Source: a virus
IMG/VR virus record: IMGVR_UViG_3300022934_000114
Span: 1 to 29,217 of that record
Strand: one strand, 5' to 3'
Length of the DNA: 29,217 nucleotides
Below the pieces are notes generated by a model, which saw only the letters and a list, made by a program, of their open reading frames with translations, did no database searches and had not been told where the DNA came from. Position numbers and translations under genes: made by a program. Shown here piece after piece: positions 20,439 through 27,758 of this stretch (positions are counted from its first letter, which is position 1; every line of letters starts with the position of its first letter).

Positions 20439-20974
20439 TGGCGGCGTTTCCTAGTGTAGGCATTCAATCAATGACGATGCGGTTGCGATCTGCAACAGCA
20501 ATTAGTCAGTCGCCTTTTACTTATGACCAACAAACCTATCAGCATCAGGGTGTGCGCTGGGAGGCAGAGGTAACTTTACCGCCAATGAAGCGGGCAGACG
20601 CAAAGCAGTTAGAGGCTTTCTTTGCCTCTCTACGGGGCCAAGCCAATACCTTTACCCTTGGCAACCCTTTGCACAATACGACCGCCACAGGGACAGGCAC
20701 GGGCGCTGTAAACGCTACTACGCTGACAGGCTCGTTTACGGGCGCTGTTGCTGGTGATTATTTCGAGATTGGCAGTGCGCTTTACATCATCACTGAAGTA
20801 AATAGTTCATCGTCTATTGATATCATGCCACCGCTTCGGGCCGCCGCATCAAGCGCACCGCTCGACTTTACCTTACCCAAAGGAACGTGGCGACTGGCTA
20901 CTAATGAAATCGGATGGAGTATCAATCAGGCTAGTCTGTACGGTTTCACTTTTGCTTGTGTTGAGGCTATATGA
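20438..20974 (+). CDS. Distal tail / minor tail protein
   Basis: A 178-aa beta-rich protein. It begins AAFPSVGIQSMTMRL, then VRWEAEVTLPPMKRADAKQLEAFF and ASLRGQANTFTLGNP, and ends with LPKGTWRLATNEIGW and the final TFACVEAI strand. This pattern (strand, short helix with AxxLxAFxASLRG, strand) is typical of a distal minor tail protein that joins the tube to the tip. It is placed between tape measure and the DUF2163-like gene. The role is an inference from order and pattern. Confidence 0.65.
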   Translation: MAAFPSVGIQSMTMRLRSATAISQSPFTYDQQTYQHQGVRWEAEVTLPPMKRADAKQLEAFFASLRGQANTFTLGNPLHNTTATGTGTGAVNATTLTGSFTGAVAGDYFEIGSALYIITEVNSSSSIDIMPPLRAAASSAPLDFTLPKGTWRLATNEIGWSINQASLYGFTFACVEAI

Positions 20975-21603
20975 GCAGGTCATTAACATCGAGCATGCAA
21001 ACGGCGGTCACCGCCGACCTAGTACGCCCTATCATTCTGGTGCAATGTGCGTTCGACTCGGGCGATCTAAATCTGTGGAACGGCATTGGAACGCTAACTG
21101 TTAGCAGTGTCGACTACGTTGGCGCAGGTACGCTTCTAAGTATCGGCGAAATTGCAGAGTCATCAGAGCTACAAGCAAACGGAATTACCGTAACGCTATC
21201 AGGCATCACTGACCCACTACTTTCTAAGGCGCGTGACGAAGACTATCAAGGTCGCGAGCTTAAAGTATTGCTCGGCGCTATGGACTCTAGCAACGGCGTT
21301 ATCAGTGACCCTGTAATTGTGTTCAGCGGGTTTATGGACACAATGGTAATTAACGATTCTGCGGAAACTGCGACTATACAGATAGCAGTTGAGAATCGGT
21401 TGATAGAATTTGAGCGCACACGCATACGTCGCTACACAGCCGAAGACCAAAAGATCGACTACCCTAATGACAAGGGCTTAGAGTTTGTAGCAGAGATGGC
21501 AGAGAAAGAGATTGTTTGGGGCCGTAGTCAGGTCGGCGGCGGCGGCAGTGGCGATGGTGTGCGAGGTAATCCAGCACAGCCAAACCCTGAGTTCTTGCCA
21601 TAA
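20971..21603 (+). CDS. Tail tip protein, DUF2163-like
   Basis: A 210-aa protein. It starts by ATGA overlap. The pattern is PIILVQCAFDSGDLNLW, then GAGTLLSIGEIAESSELQA, GITVTLSGITDPLLS, a strand run, and RYTAEDQKIDYPNDKGLEFV with EIVWG near the end, resembling DUF2163/gp28-type minor tail proteins. The last 22 residues are a Gly/Ser/Pro linker (GGGGSGDG). It is probably a baseplate or tail-tip hub component. Confidence 0.65.
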   Translation: MSRSLTSSMQTAVTADLVRPIILVQCAFDSGDLNLWNGIGTLTVSSVDYVGAGTLLSIGEIAESSELQANGITVTLSGITDPLLSKARDEDYQGRELKVLLGAMDSSNGVISDPVIVFSGFMDTMVINDSAETATIQIAVENRLIEFERTRIRRYTAEDQKIDYPNDKGLEFVAEMAEKEIVWGRSQVGGGGSGDGVRGNPAQPNPEFLP

Positions 21604-21614
21604 GGAGCAATGCG

Positions 21615-22064
21615 ATGAAATTTGCACTAGAAAACTTAGCGAAAGTCAGGCGCGAAATCGAGCCATTGCTTGAAGAGCATTGGAAAGAGATAGCGCTGAA
21701 CAAAGAGATAATCAAGCTAAATCCTGACTGGGAAGGCTACGCACGACTCGATAACGTCAACGCCTTGCGCGTTTACACGGCCCGCAAAGACGGCAAGCTA
21801 ATGGGTTACTTTGTTGTGATCGTCAGCAAGTCACTGCACTACCGTGACCACCTCTTTGCAAACAACGACATAATCTTCTTGACCAAGGCGGCCCGTAAAG
21901 GCTTAACAGGCGTTAAGCTGATTAAGTATGCCATTGACTCACTAGCGGCAGAGGGCATCACAAAGCTACACGTAAACACAAAAGCGCACCAACCTTTCGA
22001 CGCAATCCTTGAGCGATTGAACTTCGAAGAGATAGAGCGCGTTTACTCTTTAGTATTGAGGTAA
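21615..22064 (+). CDS. GNAT-family acetyltransferase in the tail operon
   Basis: A 149-aa protein with AAGGAG ribosome site. It shows the GNAT strand-helix pattern: RVYTARKDGKLMGYFVVIVS (strands 2-4), then AARKGLTGVKLIKYAIDSL as the acetyl-CoA loop region and EGITKLHVNTKAHQPFDAIL followed by a final strand (NFEEIERVYSLVLR). Phages often carry such a gene near tail genes; the substrate is unknown, perhaps a virion or host protein. It replaces the usual NlpC/P60 or tip-assembly gene of lambda-like order. The absence of a membrane or signal segment suggests a cytoplasmic role. Confidence 0.75.
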   Translation: MKFALENLAKVRREIEPLLEEHWKEIALNKEIIKLNPDWEGYARLDNVNALRVYTARKDGKLMGYFVVIVSKSLHYRDHLFANNDIIFLTKAARKGLTGVKLIKYAIDSLAAEGITKLHVNTKAHQPFDAILERLNFEEIERVYSLVLR

Positions 22065-22068
22065 GTAC

Positions 22069-25000
22069 ATGGCCGTTAGTGCTATAGCAGGGATAGCTAG
22101 TGCGTTAAGTGCGGCAGTCTCAATAGGATTTTCAGCAATAACCTTTGGTCAGGTTGCGGCGGCGTTTGCTATCGGCGCTGGCCTTTCAATGGTGTCTCGT
22201 GCGCTTGCACCAAAACCGAACATCGGCGCACAAATGCGAGGCATAACGGCGACGACGCGTGAACCCGCAGGCACTAGAAAAATTGTCTACGGGCAGATGC
22301 GTGTTGGCGGTCAAGTCGTATTCATTTCTCATTCAGGCGATGACAACAAATATCTGCACATGGCTATCGCTTTTGCCAGTCACGAGATTGAAAGCTATGA
22401 AGAGATTTGGTTCAACGATAAGAAGATATGGACATTAAGCGGCGGGTTTCAAAGTGACTGGGGTACTTATGTAACTATTGACCGCAAGTTTGGAACGGCA
22501 GGGCAAGACGCATCACAACAGCTTAAAGATGCAAACGTCCTGTGGACTGAAGATCACAAGCTGTCAGGCATTGCCTATATCGCTTTCAGACTTGAATGGG
22601 ATGCCGACAAATTCCCTCAGGGCGTTCCTAATATCACTGCCGTACTTAAAGGCAAAAAAGTCTACGACCCAAGAACCTCAACAACATCATGGAGTCAAAA
22701 CCCTGCGCTGTGCCTGCGCGATTACATGCTAGATGATAAGTATGGTCTTGGCGAAGTAGCCGCAAACATAGACAGCACTAGCCTAAATGCGGCGGCTAAC
22801 CTTTGCGATGAGCAAGTCTCAATCGACGCGGGCGGCACACAAGATCGTTACCAATGTAATGGCGTTATTGAAACCGCAAACCAGATAAAGGCAAACATCG
22901 AGCAACTGCTGTCTGCTATGGGCGGCAAGCTAACCTATTCAGGCGGCAAGTATTTCGTAGACGGGGCAGAGTACAAGACTCCAAGCTACACGTTTACAGA
23001 GGCTGATTGCATTAGCGACATACAGACTCAGACGAAGCAGTCGCGCAGAGGCGGCTACAACGGCGTCAAAGGCATTTTTGTATCTGAAGAAAAAGACTAC
23101 AAGGTACTAGACTACCCGCCACAAATTAGCTCGACATACGCAACCGAAGACGGCGACCCTGTTTACTTAGATATGGCGTTGCCGTTTGTTACCAATAACC
23201 TTCAGGCACAGCGTCTAGCAAAAATAGCGTTGCTTAAATCACGACAACAAGTCGTTATCAATATGGCCGTCAACCTAAAGGGGCTACAGGTCAAAGTTGG
23301 CGACACAATACAAATTACTAACGACCGCCTCGGCTATAGCGCAAAGGTTTTCGAGGTAATCGACTACTCACTTGTTCTTGGCGATGCTGGCGCATTAGGC
23401 GTCAATCTCACGTGCATTGAGACAGCCGCCGCACTATACGACTGGACTACCAGCGACGAAGTGGACTTTTTAAGCGGTGGTGAGCTGACGCTGTACGATG
23501 GCCGAGACGTAGATAATGTTACGAATCTAAGCCTGACAGAGATAGGTTTGCGAGGCCCTGATGGTGGCGTGTCTAGTGCTGTCGAGCTGACGTGGGATGA
23601 GTTGGATGACGCGTTTATAGAGCTTTACAAAGTCCGCTATAACAAGACAGGCACAACTGACTACTTCTATGTTTCTACCCGTGAAGCCCGCGTTTACATT
23701 TCGGGCCTTGATATCACCTCTAATTATGATTTCCGCGTACAGGCAGAAAACCTAGTAGGCGTCAGTAGCAGTGGCACAACACTTAGCAATCAAGAATTAA
23801 ACGGCGATCAGACTGCGCCCTCGGCACCTACCAGCGTCACGCTCACCGCTGGCATCAACGTCATCACCTGTGAGTGGACTAACCCGACTGATATCGACCT
23901 TGCTCATGTTGAGGTGCATGTTACGACAAGTAGCACTACACCAGCCGTTGGCGCAACGCCTACCGCGAAGATTAGCGGCGAGGAATACATAGCTGTCGGC
24001 CTAAGTACGGACACACGTTATTTTCATCTGCGCTCAGTGGACTACAGCGGAAACAAGTCAGGCTACACAGTGGCCGTCAGTACTACCTCACTAACTGTTA
24101 CCGAAAGTGACCTTGACCCTACGATTGTTACTGGCATCGAGGTGGTGTCTACGCTACCTGCGGCAGGATATGAAGGCGAGGTGGTTTACCTTACAACTGA
24201 TGAAAAGCTGTATCGGTACAACGGATCATCATGGACAGTAGCCGTCGACGGCAATGACATTACAGCAAACACTATTACGGGCGGCAAAATACAAGCAGGC
24301 ACAATCGGCACTAGCTTGCTCGCAGTGGGTGCTATTGGCGGCACGGTCGTCACAGGGACAAAAATCTATCACGGCGCTGGCACATTTAATAGCGCTGGTA
24401 CGCCGTTCTATTTAGATGACGGCGGCGACTTTAGCCTAAAAGACAAGCTGTCGTTTGATAGCTCTGCTAGTACGCTAACAGTTGACGGCACTGTCCGCGC
24501 TGAGATTTTAGATGTCGTAGATGCAACAATTGCGGGTAACTTTACGGCTAACAATATCGCAGAGGGCATTGTCTTTGGTGAAAGCCTAAACACCCATGCG
24601 ATTGCAGAAATCGAAAGCCGACTGTTTGACGTCACGACTAGCTACAATCACAAAGACGGAACAACGTTTGTCGCCTCTAACGGCCTAAACACAAGCACAA
24701 CCTCATCAGTAAGTCATAGCCTTTCTCAAGAAGTGCGGTTTGAATTTGTTTTCAATGCGGCGTGGGATAGCTGGGGCGTACAATACACCTTCGGTACGAA
24801 TGACGACAAAGCGACCCTAAAGTTCGAGCATAAGAAAAGCACTGCCTCTACTTGGACTACGGTTTACACAGCAACGATTACTGCGATAAAAACCGATACT
24901 GCCGACGGTCATGTGTTTACGGTCAATGCGCGTGAGTTTTATGCACTAACAAGCCTAGCCACAGGCACTTATGAGTTCAGGGCGACACTACAGTCACAAA

Positions 25001-25932
25001 CAACTGGCATTAATTACTGGAGTCTTGCAGAGCCAGAACCCCAAGTATTTACATTCAGCGTCTATGAACTGGCGTCGCAATCACTAACGCTGAAAAACGA
25101 CTTAACTTGTCAAGACGCTACTCTGTCGGGCGACTTAAGTGTTAATGACATTATTGCGTCTGGATACCTAGATGTAACGGGCCTAATCGACGGCTTTATG
25201 TTCCGTGTAGACGGCGACACGGTAATAGACAACAGCAAACAGTTGCAGGTCGGCAGTTCAACGGCTGACCATAACATCACAGGTAATTGTCTGCTTGGTG
25301 ACACGCTAGATGTCCGAATTAACTCGAGTACAGGCACGTCTATTGTTGAGGGCAATAGCAGTGACTATGTTCTGCGGAATAACGTCGGCACAAGCGCACG
25401 CTTACAGCTCGGCGGCAATTCTACTCGATACACTTGGAACACTGCACGATTTAGTGGTGCCGCTGATAACACGTATGACCTTGGCTCAAGTAGTGAGCGC
25501 TGGCGTGACGCTTATGTTGCTGGTGGTGTTACGACGACATCTGATAATCGACTGAAGCAACAGGTCAGAGACATTAGTGATGCTGAAGCGCGTGTAGCGG
25601 TAGCCGCAAAAGGTCTACTTAAAGCATACAAGTACAACGATGCTGTAGAAGAAAAAGGCGCTGAGGCTCGATGGCATGTCGGCATCATCGCGCAAGACCT
25701 AAAGGCCGCGTTCGAGGCAGAAGGCTTAGACGCACATGACTATGGCATGTTTATGTGGAATGAGTGGTGGGAAGCAGACGTTTGGATTGAAGAAGCGGAT
25801 CACCCTGACGGCGGCTACACGGAGCTACGAACATGGGATGTGCAGGCTGACGCGCCTGATAACGCGGTACGCAAAGATCAATACGCAATTAGGTATGGAG
25901 AGTTGCTGGCATTTATAATTGCCTCTATCTAA
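22069..25932 (+). CDS. Tail tip (J-like) protein with fibronectin III and S74 chaperone domains
   Basis: A 1287-aa protein. Residues 1-46 are hydrophobic (AIAGIASALSAAVSIGFSAI), followed by the J-like core (GTRKIVYGQMRVGGQVVF, RAGxxxYNGVKG-like and QLLSAMGGKLTYSGGKYFVD stretches). Two fibronectin III-like domains lie near residues 497-580 (YDFRVQAENLVGVSSSG) and 584-675, then a NDITANTITGGKIQAGTIG stalk. The C-terminal 130 residues are a peptidase S74 chaperone: TTSDNRLKQQVRD with Ser1158, then WHVGIIAQDLKAAFEAEGLD. By analogy with endosialidase, cleavage should fall between Ser1158 and Asp1159 and release about 129 residues after trimer folding. It is the receptor-facing tip of the tail. Confidence 0.9.
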   Translation: MAVSAIAGIASALSAAVSIGFSAITFGQVAAAFAIGAGLSMVSRALAPKPNIGAQMRGITATTREPAGTRKIVYGQMRVGGQVVFISHSGDDNKYLHMAIAFASHEIESYEEIWFNDKKIWTLSGGFQSDWGTYVTIDRKFGTAGQDASQQLKDANVLWTEDHKLSGIAYIAFRLEWDADKFPQGVPNITAVLKGKKVYDPRTSTTSWSQNPALCLRDYMLDDKYGLGEVAANIDSTSLNAAANLCDEQVSIDAGGTQDRYQCNGVIETANQIKANIEQLLSAMGGKLTYSGGKYFVDGAEYKTPSYTFTEADCISDIQTQTKQSRRGGYNGVKGIFVSEEKDYKVLDYPPQISSTYATEDGDPVYLDMALPFVTNNLQAQRLAKIALLKSRQQVVINMAVNLKGLQVKVGDTIQITNDRLGYSAKVFEVIDYSLVLGDAGALGVNLTCIETAAALYDWTTSDEVDFLSGGELTLYDGRDVDNVTNLSLTEIGLRGPDGGVSSAVELTWDELDDAFIELYKVRYNKTGTTDYFYVSTREARVYISGLDITSNYDFRVQAENLVGVSSSGTTLSNQELNGDQTAPSAPTSVTLTAGINVITCEWTNPTDIDLAHVEVHVTTSSTTPAVGATPTAKISGEEYIAVGLSTDTRYFHLRSVDYSGNKSGYTVAVSTTSLTVTESDLDPTIVTGIEVVSTLPAAGYEGEVVYLTTDEKLYRYNGSSWTVAVDGNDITANTITGGKIQAGTIGTSLLAVGAIGGTVVTGTKIYHGAGTFNSAGTPFYLDDGGDFSLKDKLSFDSSASTLTVDGTVRAEILDVVDATIAGNFTANNIAEGIVFGESLNTHAIAEIESRLFDVTTSYNHKDGTTFVASNGLNTSTTSSVSHSLSQEVRFEFVFNAAWDSWGVQYTFGTNDDKATLKFEHKKSTASTWTTVYTATITAIKTDTADGHVFTVNAREFYALTSLATGTYEFRATLQSQTTGINYWSLAEPEPQVFTFSVYELASQSLTLKNDLTCQDATLSGDLSVNDIIASGYLDVTGLIDGFMFRVDGDTVIDNSKQLQVGSSTADHNITGNCLLGDTLDVRINSSTGTSIVEGNSSDYVLRNNVGTSARLQLGGNSTRYTWNTARFSGAADNTYDLGSSSERWRDAYVAGGVTTTSDNRLKQQVRDISDAEARVAVAAKGLLKAYKYNDAVEEKGAEARWHVGIIAQDLKAAFEAEGLDAHDYGMFMWNEWWEADVWIEEADHPDGGYTELRTWDVQADAPDNAVRKDQYAIRYGELLAFIIASI

Positions 25933-25950
25933 TTTGGGCGATGCCCTGCG

Positions 25951-25959
25951 TGGTAAAAT
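25951..25959 (+). promoter_or_regulatory. Candidate extended -10 promoter before the fibre genes
   Basis: TGGTAAAAT lies in the 45-base gap between the tip gene and the fibre gene at 25978, 18 bases before its ATG and 6 bases before the GGAGGG ribosome site. It matches the TGnTANAAT series seen elsewhere but has no -35. Confidence 0.3.
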
Positions 25960-25977
25960 AAGCCTTGGAGGGCTGAG

Positions 25978-26307
25978 ATGACCATCAACTTAGTACAGGG
26001 CGACACTGGCCCACAGATCAAAATTACGCTGACCCGCGAAGACACGGGAAGTGCGCAGGACTTAACTGGCGCAACTATCAAAATGCGTTTCCGCAAAAAG
26101 CGCACCACGACTGTACTTGCGACACTCGACAATCAATCGACAGGCGAAAACCTTACCAACGGCATCTGCTTTTTCGTATTTGCCGAAGGTGATTTAGACG
26201 TTGATGAGGGCTTTTACGAAGGTGAGGTGGAAGTAGTCTTTAGCTCGGGTACGCGCGAGACGGTTTACGAAATCATCGACTTTTTTGTGAGAGAAGACTT
26301 TGGCTAG
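25978..26307 (+). CDS. Baseplate upper protein (BppU N-terminal-like) fibre anchor
   Basis: A 109-aa beta-rich protein with GGAGGG ribosome site. LVQGDTGPQIKITLTRED, then LTGATIKMRFRKKR and FYEGEVEVVFSSGTRETVYE followed by FVREDF reproduce the pattern of the BppU N-terminal and similar domains that attach tail fibres to the tail tip. It is short, consisting of the anchoring domain only, so the fibre itself may be in the next genes. The 3' end overlaps the next gene by 8 bases, with a TTG start there. Confidence 0.65.
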   Translation: MTINLVQGDTGPQIKITLTREDTGSAQDLTGATIKMRFRKKRTTTVLATLDNQSTGENLTNGICFFVFAEGDLDVDEGFYEGEVEVVFSSGTRETVYEIIDFFVREDFG

Positions 26308-27298
26308 AAATGACCGCAACAATTTTATTGTTAGCGTTGCCAAGACTGCACGGCTAAAAGCAAGCGTTGCGGCACAAAGCCTCATTGCGTCTATAGGTCG
26401 CGTTGCCTCGCTTAAAGCATTAGCAGAAATTGGCTTTTTCCTGCGCCTTATTGTGTTCCGAGATACAGGCAGTGTTAGCGAGTCGCACAGCTTAGAGCCA
26501 CAAAAACCGTTTACCGACTCATCCACTTTTACTGACGAAGAAATAAAGACGTTTGGCAAAGCCGCATCAGAGTCACCTAGCCTTACCGATAGCGACGTCA
26601 AAGACTTTGGCAAATCAGTCACAGATACGCCAAGCCTGACAGACTCAACGGCGTTTGCTTCTACTAAGCCTGAAGCAGATAGCGGCTCAATTACAGATAG
26701 CCAGATCATTCTTACGGGCCTAGTTAAATCAGATGCGTCTAGCATTACTGACAGCGAGGTCAGGACGTTTGGCAAAGTTGCCTCTGATGCTGGGGCATTA
26801 ACCGATAACCAAGTATCTACTATAGGCAAGGTACTTAGTGACTCATCAGCCTTTACAGACTCAACGACTTTTTCAGGCATCAAAGCTATTACGGATGCGC
26901 TATCTGTTACCGATGACAGCAACGGTGCGGCTGTAGGTGACGATCAAACGATTCAGTTTATTAAGCCGATTGATGACCTGTTAAGCATTACCGAAACGGT
27001 TAGCTTATCAGGCGCTACATCGACAAGTGATGCGCCTACCGCTAGTGACTCGGCGGCACTTACGTTTAGCAAGCCGAACATCAGCGATGCTAGTGCGCTG
27101 ACAGACTCTCAAGCCTTTGCAGTAACGAAGCCATCAGTGGCTGACACAAGCATTATCAGTGATTCTGCGGTAAAATTAGTCACTGTAAACCCAAGCGATA
27201 CAGGCGACGCGGCTGACTCTGGAAGTTTGCGCAGTCAGGGATATTGCGACTTTACTTACTTTGCCGATGATTATGTCGGCGCATCGAGGACGTTCTAA
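26300..27298 (+). CDS. Repeat-rich tail fibre protein (DxxSxTDS repeats)
   Basis: A 332-aa protein starting at TTG 26300, overlapping the upstream stop; no in-frame ATG gives a better start. After a basic N-terminal region (residues 1-70) come about twelve tandem repeats of 18-19 residues, pattern DxxSLTDSxxxxFGKxxS, for instance DASSITDSEVRTFGKVAS and DAGALTDNQVSTIGKVLS, with one 26-residue unit. The end, GYCDFTYFADDYVGASRTF, is a Y/F-rich cap that I have met in environmental phage fibres (recollection). It is probably a slender fibre or spacer, acidic and Ser/Thr-rich. Confidence 0.75.
   Translation: MARNDRNNFIVSVAKTARLKASVAAQSLIASIGRVASLKALAEIGFFLRLIVFRDTGSVSESHSLEPQKPFTDSSTFTDEEIKTFGKAASESPSLTDSDVKDFGKSVTDTPSLTDSTAFASTKPEADSGSITDSQIILTGLVKSDASSITDSEVRTFGKVASDAGALTDNQVSTIGKVLSDSSAFTDSTTFSGIKAITDALSVTDDSNGAAVGDDQTIQFIKPIDDLLSITETVSLSGATSTSDAPTASDSAALTFSKPNISDASALTDSQAFAVTKPSVADTSIISDSAVKLVTVNPSDTGDAADSGSLRSQGYCDFTYFADDYVGASRTF
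26515..27210 (+). repeat. Tandem 18-19 residue protein repeats
   Basis: About twelve units of 54-57 bases. Units retain Asp1, Thr6-Asp7-Ser8 and Lys15, with the rest diverged; at the DNA level they share TTACAGATAGC-like segments but are not identical. One unit carries an insertion of eight residues near 26880-26950. Repeat-number change by recombination is plausible. Confidence 0.7.
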
Positions 27299-27741
27299 TG
27301 AAAGATTCTTTAAAACTCACAGGCGCTGTCTCTCTTGTACTTCGTGACAAGGACGGCAACGTAAAGCAAACCAAGGAAGCAAAAAACCTGATCGTTGATA
27401 CGGGTTTAAACTTCATCTGCGACCGCATGAAGGACGATGAGACTGCTATGACTCACATGGCACTCGGATCAGGCACGACTGCGGCGGCGGCTGGTGACAC
27501 TGCGCTAGGTACTCAGCTAGGCTCACGCGTGTCTTTGACTTCATCGACAGTAACCAACAATCAAATCGTCTACGTCTGTAGCTTTCCCGCAGGTAGCGGC
27601 ACGGGCGCGGTCACTGAGGCAGGCATCTTTAACGCCGCTTCAGCAGGCACAATGCTCTGTCGTGTGGTCTTCTCCGAGGTCAACAAATCTGCTGACGATA
27701 CGCTTCAGATCACGTGGACTATTTCTCTGTCCGCATCTTAA
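27298..27741 (+). CDS. Tail fibre-associated beta protein
   Basis: A 147-aa protein starting within the previous stop. The pattern NLIVDTGLNFICDRM, then MTHMALGSGTTAAAAGDTAL, GAVTEAGIFNAASAGTMLCRVVF and SADDTLQITWTISL matches a small fibre-linked family common in environmental phages, sometimes duplicated beside fibre genes. It is beta-rich, with no membrane segment, and is probably part of the tail-tip fibre network. GGAGGxx-like ribosome site is weak; coupling to the previous gene is likely. Confidence 0.65.
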   Translation: MKDSLKLTGAVSLVLRDKDGNVKQTKEAKNLIVDTGLNFICDRMKDDETAMTHMALGSGTTAAAAGDTALGTQLGSRVSLTSSTVTNNQIVYVCSFPAGSGTGAVTEAGIFNAASAGTMLCRVVFSEVNKSADDTLQITWTISLSAS

Positions 27742-27758
27742 TTAGTAGGGGGTGACGC

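Noticed and set aside
23405-23418. CACGTG in the J-like gene
   Set aside because: The flanks do not fit parS (CTCACGTGCA); a chance hexamer in coding sequence.
26194-26922. Minus-strand ORF of 242 codons opposite the repeat fibre
   Set aside because: It mirrors the repeats of the plus-strand gene and crosses the neighbouring gene; composition is that of an antisense shadow.
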